Shown: piece by piece, positions 12,660-24,611 of the stretch
Layout: each line of letters starts with the position of its first letter
Position numbering within the stretch: position 1 is the first letter of the stretch
Program-made: the position numbers and the translations under genes
Assembly (NCBI RefSeq): GCF_034190915.1
Contig: NW_026947484.1
Span: 78,625,982-78,689,981, forward strand
Source of the DNA: Cavia porcellus
Lineage: Eukaryota; Chordata; Mammalia; Rodentia; Caviidae
DNA: 64,000 nt
Direction of reading: 5' to 3'
Notes under the pieces: model-generated
The model's database searches: none
What the model saw: the letters and a program-made list of their open reading frames with translations, nothing else
What the model was told of the DNA's origin: nothing

Positions 12660-13099
12660 GATTTTACTTTAAAACATGCTTTTTAAGAGAAAGAAGCTGA
12701 AACTGACTTAAAGAACTGACTGGAAAATTAAAAAAAAAAAAAAATGAAAAAAACAAACAAAAAGAAACCCTGATTGGACTCCAGAGCAGTGCTGCTGACA
12801 AGAATCCATGTGGAAAATGTGATTATGTAAATGGGTGGGAAGGAGATTGTTCAAGATCTTGTAGAATCACTGGCTCTGAGTGAGCAAGCAAAAAGTTACC
12901 CTCATAGGGAAAACAACTGGCCATGAAGTCAGTATTCTATTGTTGTCATCCCTGTTTAATGGTAGGTTTACCTAGGGAAGAAGCTGCAATCTGTCTCAGT
13001 TCTTAAACTCCAAGACACAGGCATATGCTATAGCTAATTTAGTGGATTTTATCTCAGTATACATTCCCTAAGCACTTCCTAGGAGCAAGGTTGACCGAC
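12660..13099. other. Gene-free stretch upstream of KCNV2
   Basis: Contains an A-rich run near 12728-12772 and otherwise unique-looking sequence. No repeat family recognised. Confidence 0.5.
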
Positions 13100-13452
13100 A
13101 TTTTTATTAGCAATAATCTCTGCCTCCTGATTATCTAGAGATTTAAAGCCACGTAATCACCCTCCTGTCTGATGGGGGTAGAGGGAGAGAACAGGCTAAG
13201 AGGCCTCAAATCCCTTCTAACACTTCTTTCCTATCAGCAAGATTAGTCAACAGTGCTCTACTGGCTGAATTCAGACCAGCAGCCTAGGCTGAATTCCCAC
13301 CAGCTGGAATAGGAGTCTAAAGGCTGTGCCTGGGACCCGAGGTCTGCTGATGCAGGCTCATTCTCTGAGACAGGGCAAGGCATGTAACTGGTCCTCCCCT
13401 AGGGATAGTGAGGAGCCAGCAGGGACAAGAAAAGGGTCCACCTCCTGCAGTC
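13100..13452 (+). promoter_or_regulatory. KCNV2: Probable KCNV2 promoter and 5' UTR
   Basis: The 350 bp before the KCNV2 start codon show no recognisable repeat. They hold four TAATC-type cores: TAATCT at 13114-13119, GATTAT at 13129-13134, TAATCA at 13154-13159 and GATTAG at 13241-13246. These resemble CRX/OTX homeodomain sites. TGCTGATGCAGG at 13344-13355 resembles a MARE, the site type bound by NRL. No convincing TATA box is visible, so the transcription start is not placed. KCNV2 being a photoreceptor gene is established; binding here is inference from short motifs. Confidence 0.45.
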
Positions 13453-14847
13453 ATGCTGAAGCAAAGCAATGAGAGGAGACGGTCTTGGAGCTACAGGCGC
13501 TGGAGTGTTTCTGAGTGTGAGGGGGAGCCACAGACGGGGAGCAGTGAACACCGACCGAGCATCTGCTCCACAGGGGCTCTGTCTGGCTCTCAGATCAGCA
13601 TCACTCCATGGATCCAAGGCAACTATAACTACTACATTGAGGAGGACGAGGATGGGGGGGAAGAGGAGGAGGCGTGGAAGGATGATGACCTCGCTGCCGA
13701 GGAGGTCACCACTACCCAGCCGGATGACAGTGCTAACACTCCAGCCCAGTTGTCAATGCTAAACGTGAACGTGGGTGGCCACAGCTATCAGCTGGACTAC
13801 TGCGAGTTGGCCTGTCACCCCAAGACGCGCCTGGGCCGCCTGGCCACCTCCACCAGCCGCAGCCGTCAGCTGGGCCTGTGTGATGACTACGAGCCCCAGA
13901 CTGACGAGTACTTCTTCGATCGCGACCCAGCTGTGTTCCAGCTCATCTACAACTTCTACACCTCGGGGGTGCTGCTGGTGCTGGATGAGCTGTGCCCGCG
14001 CAACTTCCTGGAGGAGCTGGGCTACTGGGGCGTGCGGCTCAAGTACACGCCGCGCTGCTGCCGCATCTGCTTCGAGGAGAGACGCGATGAGCTGAGCGAG
14101 CAGCTCAAGATTCAGCGCGAGCTGCGCGCCCAGGCGCAGGCCGAGGAGGCCGAGGAGCTCTTCCGTGACATGCGCTTCTACGGCCCACAGCGCCGCCGCA
14201 TCTGGAACCTCATGGAGAAGCCCTTCTCCTCGGTGGCCGCCAAGGCCATGGGGGTGGCCTCCAACCTCTTCGTGCTCATCTCCGTCGTGGCACTGGCGCT
14301 CAACACCGTAGAGGAGATGCAGCACCAGGCGGAGCAGGGAGTGGGCGGCGGCGACCCTCGGTCCATTCTGGAGCACGTGGAGACGCTGTGCGTGGCTTTC
14401 TTCACGCTGGAGTTCCTGCTGCGCCTCATCTCCACACCAGACCTGCGACGCTTCGCGCGCAGTGCCCTCAACCTGGTGGACCTCGTAGCCATCCTGCCGC
14501 TCTACCTGCAGCTGCTGCTCGAGTGCTTCACCAGCGAGGAGCAGCGGGACAGCAAGGGCTCGTCACGCGAGCACGACCTGGAGACGGTGGGTCGCGTGGG
14601 CAAGGTGGGCCAGGTGCTGCGCATCATGCGCCTGCTACGTATCTTCCGCATCCTCAAGCTGGCGCGCCACTCCACCGGGCTGCGCGCCTTCGGCTTCACG
14701 TTGCGCCAGTGCTACCAGCAGGTGGGCTGCCTGATGCTCTTCATCACCATGGGCATCTTTGCCTTCTCCGCCGCTGTCTACTCCGTGGAGCATGATGTGC
14801 CCGGCACCAACTTCACCAGCATCCTCCACGCCTGGTGGTGGGCGGCA
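13453..14847 (+). CDS. KCNV2: KCNV2 exon 1: Kv8.2 potassium channel subunit, N-terminus to pore helix
   Basis: Encodes residues 1-465 of Kv8.2, a silent Kv subunit of the plasma membrane. From family knowledge it forms no channel alone but joins Kv2-type subunits, notably in photoreceptor inner segments, and human KCNV2 loss causes cone dystrophy with supernormal rod response. Visible in order: basic start [12 protein letters not shown]; acidic stretch about 57-84; T1/BTB domain about 103-207 ([14 protein letters not shown], then [13 protein letters not shown]); S1 about 266-286; S2 305-326; S3 337-357; S4 with R390, R393, R396, R399, K402, R405 every third residue; S5 424-444; pore-helix start AWWWAA at 460-465. 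The ATG has G at -3 and gives the conserved N-terminus. The frame is open 15 codons further up but only from a GTG. The exon ends at GCA before the donor GTGAGT, phase 0. No frameshift or stop is seen. Exon 2 at 24330 completes the protein. Confidence 0.97.
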
Positions 14848-14860
14848 GTGAGTACCATGA
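13640..14860. other. CpG-dense, GC-rich block over KCNV2 exon 1
   Basis: CG dinucleotides are frequent through exon 1, especially 13790-14800, while both flanks are AT-rich and CpG-poor. The dense part coincides with coding sequence and starts after the ATG, so it may reflect GC-rich third positions as much as a promoter island. Its GC richness also leaves long stop-free frames on both strands. Confidence 0.7.
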
Positions 14861-17199
14861 CTTCAGTCCTCCCTGTCCTCTACCTTCCACCCCCGCAGAA
14901 GCTGCTGCTTCTCTCTCCTTGGTCTTTCCCCTCCCTTGCAAAAGAACACTGCTCTCTTCATCCTGTCACTGCCTTTAGCCAACAAAATAATGGTTGAGGC
15001 TGAGGAGATGGAAAGACGGAGACACTGTAGTTTAACAAGTAACAAAATTTGACTTGGTCCTAAGAATCCCCACATCCAAATTAGTCTTTAAAATGCTTGC
15101 CAGGCAGGTTTTAAAGCAGATTTACTCCTCATGGATGTGGGCTGCTTCTTCACCATCACTGTTATGAATAACCACTTAAGTAAAATAATTTTTCAAATAA
15201 AATTTATGGAACACACAATGTCCTAAATGGTCTATAAAACTTATTTAAGTATCTCAATTGTGTGAGGTGGTTATCACTGCTGTTTTAAAACACAAAGGAC
15301 AAATGGGAAGTAGTTTCATTTTTGGAAGACAGCTATAGATTTATACAGGGCTGGAAGTGAGAGTTGGCTGAACAATGTCGACCTGAACTGAAATCCCACT
15401 GCTTCTGCTTCTAGGTAAATCCAAATGTGAAAAGAAGCATCTAAACCTGGAACCAGTTCTAGCATCCCTAGTGCTCTTTCAGAGCCAGAGAAGATTGTCT
15501 AGTTTTATAGCAAAAGAAACAGCGGTACGAGAGTTTGAGTATAAACACACAGCTAACGGTGGCAAAGCCAAGATTAACATGCAAATCTACCCAATTCCAA
15601 AATCCATGCCCTTTTCACTGAAGCATTGCCTCTTACAAGTTTTGGTTCTTTCACGGGCTTTGCCTAATTTTCCCAGTTACTGTTTTAGTTATGTTGGTCT
15701 CTTTGTATTTGACCTTTTGTAATAATTTATGACATTTACCTATGCACATGTGTTCCTGGTATGCTAGCTATATCCCTGCAAATAAATGCTAACAGGGTCT
15801 TTCTAGATCAGTGACTAAACTGGCATATATGGGAAAGAGTTAGATGTGTTTTCTCATTTTTTAAAGTACATTCTAATGCCTTTCAAGATATTAAGTGAAC
15901 ATAAAAAGAATGCAGGTATTTTCAACATTACTACTGGTTATATTAGAACTCACAGTCCAGTGTGAAATTCTGCAAAGCAAAGCAACCCAGCGCATGCTGG
16001 AAGGTTTAATGCACCAGGTTTTAGTCTCAAAACTGCCAATAATTAACTGTGGCTTAGAACATATATAAAAACCACACTCCATCATCCCTGTACTTCATTT
16101 CTGCTTTTATAAAAGGAGAGATGGACTTGGAGAGCTTTACAGTTTAGTGAGTTTTCTTTCTCTGAAAGCAGAGAGCTCTTACATATGCCAGGACTTGTGA
16201 GTATTCTTCAGTGCAGGATGACATTGGGCTCTTCTGAATGAGCTAGCTGATTGGCATCTCCTGATCATGTTCCAAGCTATGAAAGGTCATCCCCATAGCA
16301 GATAAACCATGTGTACAGATGGAGCTCATGGAAGATGATTTGTCCCTAGCAAATGACATTTACTTTGGAGGTGACTTCAGTAGAAAGGCAAAAAAGCAAA
16401 TCCACTTGTTGGTAATATAATAAAGAGATCAAATTATCATTCATCCAAGTATCTTAAAGGGCTAGTGTTTGTAAACATTGGACCTAGGGAATATTTTCAT
16501 GGTTGTTTTAACACATATTTTCAAAATGTTTTACATATTAATTGGATATTTTTTATTTTTATTTTTAAAATATTTCCTGAAGTGACTATTGATCTACTTA
16601 ATTTTTTGAATTGCATAATGTGCAGTTAATTTTGACTTTCAGATTATTCCCTATTTTTGTTAACAGAAATAATTTTCTGTAGAACAGTATTTTCTGTAAA
16701 CTTTATAAAAGAAGTTCAGGAATCATGCAACCATTATCTTTAATTTTGGAAATGGTTTTTGTTGTCCTGTTTTTGTGCCATTATCTGTTGATGACATTTT
16801 CATATTTTAACCTAATTTTGCACATCTCAACCTTCCCATTGTCCAAACTTTCCCTTTATGTCATGACCTTTGTTCATTTGAGTCTGAGATGTATACCAGT
16901 ATAAGTCATAATGAATTAGATCAATCATTGATAAGTTGTATTATTTTCTAAGTGACTCTGTGAACACAATAGGACTCCTTTCCTTAGGTATTCTATGATA
17001 GCTCTATTCCCCAGAACTGATGTTACTGATCAATGCCCTTCTGGTTGCCTTGAATAGTAGACTGAGGATTCATCTTCTCAGCAAAGAGGAAAGAAGACAA
17101 TGAAAATGAAAATGTCTTAGTGCTCATAAGTAGATGCAAAGTAATATGACAGAATATTACAACAAATTTCCCATGTAAGCCACAACAAATCCTGCCCTC

Positions 17200-17460
17200 T
17201 TTTTCAAATTTCTGAGCACCTTCAATATGCCAACACTATTTCCTAAGTACTAAGAATATAAAATGATAGAAAAAAGGTAAAACTCTTTCCATCATGGAGC
17301 TCAAATCCTAGTGGAAACAGGCTAATGGGGATAGTGACTTGGATGGTAGAATCATCCTTCAATAGTATAATCAGAGAAGCCTTCTTGAGGAGAATGACAT
17401 TGAAATAACATTTCAATTCTGAGAACAAATTCACCTGAATATCTATGACTAAACAGAGAT
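17200..17460 (+). repeat. Ancient mammalian interspersed repeat, copy 1
   Basis: Phrases GAGCACCTTCAATATGCCAA, CATCATGGAGCTCAAATCCT and AGAAGCCTTCTTGAGGAG occur in the order of an old mammalian repeat; 33003-33260 has the same order. The exact family is not assigned. Confidence 0.5.
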
Positions 17461-19430
17461 GAGCATCTAAGAAGTGGAATCCTAAAAGTAACTCTAAAGG
17501 GGTTTCCAAGTGTTATGTTGATTATACATCTCAAATTTTTAAAAAATTTGAGTATGAACCCAAGATAAATATAAATTATTTATAAGTAATTACACAAGTT
17601 ATTTATTGTCACAGTATCCATGTAACAAAAGTATTCCAAAGCTCAGTGGCTTGAAACATCAAGCATTCATTTACTGCATGAGTATAAAAGTAAGCAGTTT
17701 AGTCTGATTTTAAGTGGAAGGTTCTTCTCACTTAGGATCACTCATTCTCATGTCTGATGGTCAGCTGGATGACAAACAGAATAAGAAGAGAGAAGAGGCG
17801 ACACATACCTCAACTTCCAACAGCCATCTGTTTGTCAGTGACAAAGAGGAAGAAGTTGAGTACAGCCCAATCACGCAGGCACTGTATTGCTTCTGTTCAT
17901 ATTTGTTCAACCCACAGCAAGTCACATGGCCACACTCATTCCAGGGGTGGGGCAGGTTAGCCACCTATGATGGGAAAAGCACTGTAAAATTAAATGGCAA
18001 ACAGCTTGGCTACAGGAAGTTCAAAGAAGTCCAACAACAGAGTCATTCTACTGTGGTATTGTTACTGCTCAAATACATTATACTCATCGGAAAACATACA
18101 CTCACAAATTGACAATTTGAAGATGAAATTAAAACAAATGACTGCTATTTTTCTTACCCTACTCTAGAGCTATTTCCCTTGTGGAATCTTTACCCCACAT
18201 GAGACAGATTCTTTAATCCATTATGTGTTTTGTACTTTCCAAGCAGCCTAAATCTGACTTGCTTGTAATAATCCTCCCTCTTTCTATGCCAATAATCCTT
18301 CTTCTGTAACTCAACTTAGGGTTTGCAGAGGAATACAGCCAGCTTCATTTTATGAATTCTCCTACAGCTGCAAAACAAATTCCTCATGGACCCTTACACC
18401 TGCAAATGCTCATGCATTAGGATGAGAGCCCTATTCTTACTCATCTGTCCGAGGTTATTTGTGAGCCCTGATAAAAAATATGCATATTCAGGTCTAGTAG
18501 ATCTGCAGTAAATGGCAGTTATAATATCTGACTCATTGTATTCTTTAATGCATGGAAACAATGTTTGCTTTCAGATTCATTTTGAAGGAATTAAAACATA
18601 AGTGATTCCTTATCTACTGAAGGAAGAGAGAGTATAAAACATACAAAAGGATCAGCTGTTCCCTCACAGTGGAGCTTCCGTGTGTGCAAATCAAACAGTC
18701 CATGCCTTCTGCAGCACCAATCATTGGGAACTCTGGGTCGTCTGAGAGTGGGAAATGCATGGTGCAACTCAACAATTTGCTCTATGATAAAGTTGTAACC
18801 ATTGGCTGCCTGTGTGAGTATTTTTAAGTAGAAAGAGACAATTGGACTGTCAACAAGTCACTTCCTTCTGAGCCTTCCAGAAAAGTTAAAGTTGTAGAAA
18901 CCAAACAGGAAACTATGGCATCAACTAATGTCTTCAAATACTCTCCCAAAAGAGTATTTGTCTCAAGTTGAGGTACCAAATAATTGGGCCCCAGAGACAT
19001 TGCGCCCATTTTTGTTTTCCTATAGTAGGTGATCACTTTCTTACAAAGAGTTGGCACAAGATCACTGATATGTATTCATATTGGTTGATTAGTTTGAAGA
19101 GATCCTTTGGGAAGGTTAAATTAGTTAGGTTATGTTAATGAAAATACAAAGTAAGGTGGGGTTTTGAAATGGAGAAATAGATACATCAGTATTGGAAATC
19201 TGAAACAGCAAGAATAGCAAAAGCAAGCCATAACTATTGGCTTTAGAACATACGGGGAAAGGTTGTGTTACTAGAAGGTAGGAGTACAGAGTAGGAGTTG
19301 CTGCATATAGAGTCTGCTCGAAAAACATATGTACACAATTCAGGAAAACATAAACTGGTATAATAAATACTTTAATATTAAATTTATTGATATGTCATGA
19401 TATTAATTCAGCTTACTTTATTCTCTACAA

Positions 19431-19613
19431 TTACAAGAAGGGCTCAAAGTAGTGGCCATTAGCTTCCAGATATTTATTAATACAATGAACTGCTGCTTGT
19501 GTCATCAATATTTTTGCACATGCATTTTCAATTTTTGAACTAGGGCCAATAGTGTAGTGAGTTTTCTGAAATACACAACATCTGTAGGATTCCCCACATG
19601 AGCATAACACCAT
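19431..19613 (-). pseudogene. Possible mariner-like transposase C-terminal remnant
   Basis: A 60-codon reverse frame ends with CINKYLEANGHYFEPFL, which recalls the C-terminal pattern of mariner-type transposases (CI..NG.YFE). No catalytic aspartates and no terminal inverted repeats were found, so at most a 3' scrap is present. Confidence 0.25.
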
Positions 19614-19651
19614 CTACTGAAAAAAAATCACACTAGTTTTCTTTTCTTGAG

Positions 19652-19653
<2 letters not shown>

Positions 19654-19699
<46 letters not shown>

Positions 19700-19700
19700 A
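19654..19700. repeat. (GT)n microsatellite
   Basis: A near-pure GT run of about 21 units inside KCNV2 intron 1, ending in GTATGTAT. Confidence 0.97.
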
Positions 19701-20138
19701 TTTGGTGGACTCTGTACTTGTTGCAGATATGTGTAAGATGCCAGTCATAAGGTGGCTGCTAAGAGTGCTGAAAAATATTGGAGCATTATATGCTATTATG
19801 GAAAAATGGTAACAACCAGAAACAGCAATTGAAACCCTTATGTCCTATCCCAATTTCTAGTCTCCCAAAAGTACGTCTCCTTCACAGACCATAATTGGGT
19901 GACAGCAGATAAGGGAATTCAGGAAAGGAAGTCTACAGACTCCCAGTTACAGAATTCCAGATGTCTATCAGTCTGGGAACTGACAGACAGGAGGCAATAC
20001 CTGGCCCTGAACTTTACTGTTCCTCTATTTTTTCAGAAACAGTACCAGAGTTACAACTGGAAAAAGATTTGTAAATAAACACGACTTTTGGTCCTGATTT
20101 TGGAGTGGTCTCCTTTTATGTCTTTAAAGTATGTTCTT

Positions 20139-20220
20139 GCCAGGCATTTAACTCAGCAGCATAAGCACCTGCCAGGCAAACATGAGGTCATGAGTTCGAT
20201 CCCTGATACAAAATAAATAT
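20139..20220 (+). repeat. ID-type SINE (older variant)
   Basis: tRNA-derived: degenerate A box TTTAACTCAGCAGCATAAG, then GCACCTGCCAGGCAAACATG and B box GAGTTCGATCCC, with an A-rich tail. It shares the GCCAGG start with the copy at 58928. Confidence 0.85.
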
Positions 20221-22689
20221 ATACATTCATTTTTCCTTTTGCCCAATACAACTTCACTGGAACATGATAGAACTTATAGGACAGGGAGAAGTACCAAATA
20301 AGCAGAGAATGAAGAGGCCATCGTCACTGCTGTACACCTGGTTGACCTTGCTTTTCTATTATAGCCTCTCCTACTTCTTCCTCATTGTAACACTTTAACG
20401 TATGCTAGGACCACAGATGAGGATTGATCTCTTTAAGGTGGTCACCCTTGGCCTAATTCTTACAGTGCTTCACTAATCAGAGTCCAGAATACTAAGCATG
20501 ACACAATGGAACCGCCACGGCTTCACTAATCAAAACATTCTTTGAATTCCACTGAGGAATTACCTTCAGAGCCTGTGACACGTCCGTTTCTTTCTTCATA
20601 AGGGTTCTAAGTAGGTACCTCTTTGAGGATGCATTCAATATTTTCATGTAGTCAAAATACACTTGAGTTTAATAGTAGTACTTAGATTTATCCCTCAAGT
20701 TAGGTATGACCATTTGCCTCAAGGTCTTGTCAGTGACTCTTTTGTGCAAATTATAATTCAAAAGAGAAATTCCAAAAATATTTTTGTAACAATAGCACAA
20801 ATAAGTACAGATGTTTTATGTGTAACAGCTTGTTTATCATGCTCAGACTTACAACCAAGGCATGCCATTCAAACTTACGACCCAGGGCTGTACATGGCAG
20901 TGCTATAATTTTGCATATTGCTCTGTACAGTACAATAGTGTAGTTTTATGTTCTGTTGTACATTACAGTACTTCAGAGTTATCCAAACAAAAGCAAAGTC
21001 ATCAAGTTGGAGTTTCCTTTGACCATTTCTTTGTTCTTAATATTATCATGTATATACACATACACTTTCTCACTTAGTAACCAATTCATTTTAACAATCT
21101 AGCCACAGACACAGAACTCATTTGTTAAACAAGGAACATCTGTGCAGCCTTTGAAACTGACTCCTTGGAAAGGTAACATGCACTCAGACTTATAATAATT
21201 TTAGGCAGATGTGATTCTTTACAAATTAGCTCTTTGGGGAAGCTAGAAGGTATACTAATTATTCTAAATGGGTTTTATTTCTTGGAATCATAATTCTTAG
21301 ATTCATAGACTACTGAGTGTCAACACGCTATACATAAATCTTTATAGAAGAAATATTCGTTTTTGGATGAGAAACCCAAGTATGGTCATTCTGAGGTTTC
21401 AGAGGAAAATTTAATGCCTGTGCTCATAATGTTTGGCAGGTCTAGATTTGCTGATTAGTGATTGAGTTGCTGGGGGAAGGTCACATTCTGGCTTTTGAGG
21501 ACCAAAGCTAAGGAAAAATGCTGTTTCCAGTTCGCAAAGTAACTAAGCAAGTCAGCCAGGCAGTTTATCTAGGTAGTAAGCTGGACTGCAGATATTTTAC
21601 TCATGTTTTCAAACCCAGATCCTACTAATGTGAGAACTAATTCTGTGAGGTCACTTGTGTCATGCAGGGCCTTCAGTATTTAATGTGTATACAGGGAGAA
21701 ATAGTTTGGCCTACAAAATCTAGAGAAAAAGTTCCAGAAAGCCAAGGATTTCTGAGTTCCTTCAAGGGCCAAGGATCAAGAAAAAAATCATTTATTAAAT
21801 CAAATTATCCACAAAAAGGAAACACATAAATTAACTGTACATTTTGAGCAAATTCTTGGAAACCAAGTAATACACAGCCTCCTAACACAAGAGATTGTTT
21901 TTCTAAAATTAGAGGTCCAAGATACACAAAAACATGCAGGGCATATTATGTACATCAAATATTTACTCTTCTTAAGCCAATTCTCTCTACTTTCAACTTT
22001 GCAAAGTTCTACCAGCATAGGCACACGCATGTGCGCACACATACACACAGAACTGGGGTTAATAGTAAATCAAAGCCTGTATGGAGATTAAGCAGAAGTT
22101 TACAGTAATCCCTTGATCTTAGTCATTTTCTTTCTTCCCTCCAGACTTCCTCTTGCCCTCTACATCATGGGCCTCTGAGTGCTGGTTTCCTGCAAGGCCT
22201 CTCCCTTGGACTTTCTCAGATGTTTCATTTCTAAAACTGTCCTTCCTGCCACTCACCTCTCCATCTAAACTCCTAAGCCTTCCCCAGGGAACATCCTGTG
22301 AGATAAGAGTGATCCTATTAGTGACAAATGAAGGTTATTGCTCAGTTCACACCCTTGGACAGAGATCTGACCCAGGTTCTTTGACTATTGATGTGACCAA
22401 TGACAATGCTCACGGCATACAGCCATTGAGATTCTTCATGGCCTTTCATCACCGTGTTGGCTAGAAATTAGGAAAAGGAGATTCTCCACCAGGACCATCA
22501 GGCCCTCATTTCCCAGTCAATAAGCATTGTCAGAAATCAGAGAGGAGCCTGTTTCTACAGCCTGTGCACCTAATAACCACGACATACACAAAATTCCTCG
22601 AAAATGGTTTTTGCCTCCCTTCACCTGCCGCCAGCTGTCAGATTGAGCCCTCCTGCATTTGCTTACAGATGTAACGTATACACTAACGT

Positions 22690-22850
22690 TGTTCACACAC
22701 AGTGTCAGGCTCTCCTTCAGTTCCTGTAACGATCCTAGTCAGGTAGGTGCTCTTCTCCTCGTATGTCAAAAGAAACTGAGGCAGAGAGAATTCAGATGGC
22801 CAACTCACACAGCTGGGAAGTAGATTCAGACACAGGAAGTTTAATATAGT
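22690..22850 (-). repeat. MIR-like fragment, antisense
   Basis: AAAGAAACTGAGGCAGAGAG followed by CAACTCACACAGCTGGGAAG is the reverse of the MIR core. Confidence 0.6.
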
Positions 22851-22851
22851 T

Positions 22852-22929
22852 TCTCTTTCCTTATCCTCTGTTCTACTCTCCTGGCTCTTTTCTCTTTCCT
22901 TATCCTCTGTTCCACTCTCCTGGCTCTTC
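22852..22929. repeat. 39-bp tandem duplication
   Basis: TCTCTTTCCTTATCCTCTG begins at 22852 and again at 22891. The two copies differ by about one base (TTCTACTC against TTCCACTC), so it is recent relative to the surrounding MIR. Confidence 0.9.
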
Positions 22930-23779
22930 TGTGCTCACTTGAATTCTCCCACTTTGGGCAAAGTAGCCCATCTCTTAGATTGTCTCTTACCAGTGATGGA
23001 GCAGTGACACCTGATATCTCACCTGTCCTCCAAAAAGGTGCACCGTTGCTTTTTATGGGCGGAATGGAGTTGTGGGTCTTATCAGTCTCTCCAGATTTGC
23101 CCAGCTGGCTCATTTTTCCATTTCATTCTAATCAATCAGCAGGACTTGTAAGTTCAAATGAATCCTTGCATCATCAAAACAAAAATGTTTATATTTCTAA
23201 AAGCTACCCTAGTATGGTGTTTTAACAGGATGAGTTTGTATGATTACTGCTATCTGCTGGAAAAGTGTGGCAGTGATACAAATCGATAGAGCAATGAGCA
23301 CCCCCTAGAGTTGTGCAAAATGTTTACAGTTTAAACAGCAGCCTTGCTTAGAGATTCTAAATAACTTAGCCAATACCTGAAGACCAACCTAAGGCATATG
23401 AGGCATTAAAAAAAAAGTCCCCAAGAGATTTTTTCCATGATTTTCTCAGACTACACTAACTGATAACTAGCCCCAAGGGTACTTACATTTATAGAAACTT
23501 AACCTAAATAAATTTCTAATTATGGAATTTAAAGCAGTATGACAAAAATGATAAAAATTTCATGAAGGGTGTTCAAATTTTGGAAATCCTCACTGACCAA
23601 AAAGTCCCTTCACACATTAGTCAGAGCATATTTCTTCAGACATTGGTAATTAAAGTAACTTCATATCAAAGACCTCATCTGAAGTGTTAATAGATATCTT
23701 CCTTTTAAAGAGAAAGGGAAGAAAATGGAAGGTCTTCCTGTTCTGTACATGTTTGATACTATGTTGAATGCCTTCTACG

Positions 23780-24200
23780 TATATTTTTTAGCCTGCACTA
23801 GAATCCTGAGGCTTAGCTGGCATTCTTCTATTTTAGACAAAGAAACCAAGGCTTTAAGTATCTGAATGTTTTGTCCTTGGTCTCTCAGCTCAAAAGGGAC
23901 TTGGACTCACAAGAGCTAAGCTCCAGCCCTTTCTAGCACACATGATCCAGATAAGCCCTAGGAGCCCCTAACGCTGGCCCTCACTTGGGGTCCGGGGAGA
24001 TAGGAAGACAATGATCAATATTTACTGAGTGCATTTTACATGAGGAACCCCACATATATTTTCTTAAGTACTGTTTAGAACAACCCTTTAAAGTAGGGAT
24101 GATTTCCACATCTTATATGTAAGAACAGTTATGAGTTACAGTAGGATTTAAAAGTCTTCTGGCTGCACAGCTCGTATTCTTTCCAGGACACCATCCCTGC
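23780..24200. repeat. MIR/L2-like diverged fragments
   Basis: Stretches such as GACAAAGAAACCAAGGCTTT near 23837 and TGAGTGCATTTTACATGAGG near 24025 resemble ancient mammalian SINE/LINE pieces. Boundaries are not clear. Confidence 0.35.
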
Positions 24201-24329
24201 AGGCAGACTTTTTGGTCCTCCTTGGGGAATCTGTGACACTCCCCCGCCCCTCACGCCATGCACCTGCTTGCTTCTCTCACTTTATCCTCCCTCATCATGC
24301 TAACAATCCCATCCTGCTTTGCTCCACAG

Positions 24330-24611
24330 GTGAGCATCTCCACAGTGGGCTATGGAGACATGTACCCGGAAACACATCTAGGCAGGCTTTTTGCCTTCCT
24401 CTGCATTGCTTTTGGGATTATCCTCAATGGAATGCCCATTTCCATCCTCTACAACAAGTTTTCTGATTACTACAGCAAGCTCAAAGCTTATGAATACACA
24501 GCCATACGCAGAGAGAGAGGAAAGGTGAACTTCATGCAGAGGGCCAGAAAGAAGATGGCTGAGTGTTTGACTGGAAGCAATATACAGCCCATCCAAAGGC
24601 AAGAGAACTAA
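24330..24611 (+). CDS. KCNV2: KCNV2 exon 2: Kv8.2 selectivity filter, S6 and C-terminus
   Basis: Encodes residues 466-558 and the TAA stop. It opens after a pyrimidine-rich acceptor ending TTTGCTCCACAG. The first codons give [14 protein letters not shown], so the K+ filter GYG is residues 472-474. S6 follows at about 484-507 and contains [12 protein letters not shown]: the PIS replaces the PVP hinge of conducting Kv channels, as expected in silent subunits. The tail is short and basic ([16 protein letters not shown]) and ends in RQEN. Joined in phase to exon 1 this gives 558 residues, close to the human length of about 545. The open frame continues upstream of the acceptor to 24258, but that part is intronic. 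The junction is predicted from consensus sites and family homology; no transcript was consulted. Confidence 0.96.
   Translation: MSISTVGYGDMYPETHLGRLFAFLCIAFGIILNGMPISILYNKFSDYYSKLKAYEYTAIRRERGKVNFMQRARKKMAECLTGSNIQPIQRQEN

Larger units (their letters stand above)
14848..24329 (+). other. KCNV2: KCNV2 intron 1 (9482 bp)
   Basis: Bounded by donor GTGAGT and acceptor CCACAG, both in phase 0. I see no further exon inside; the short open frames lack recognisable domains. Contents from left to right: mostly unique-looking AT-rich DNA; an ancient repeat near 17200-17450; a weak mariner-like stretch near 19431-19613; a GT microsatellite at 19654; an ID SINE at 20139; MIR-like pieces near 22690 and 23780; and a 39-bp tandem duplication at 22852. 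The human gene also has two coding exons. Confidence 0.93.

Noticed and set aside
13408..13452. Upstream extension of the KCNV2 frame
   Set aside because: It begins at GTG, not ATG, and the conserved Kv8.2 N-terminus starts at the ATG at 13453.
13759..14376. A 205-codon open frame antisense to KCNV2 exon 1
   Set aside because: It mirrors GC-rich codons of exon 1, has no domain and a histidine/leucine/alanine-rich composition typical of a shadow frame.
24258..24329. Upstream extension of exon 2 from an ATG at 24258
   Set aside because: It is intronic: the segment leads into the pyrimidine-rich acceptor, and the family protein continues directly from exon 1.
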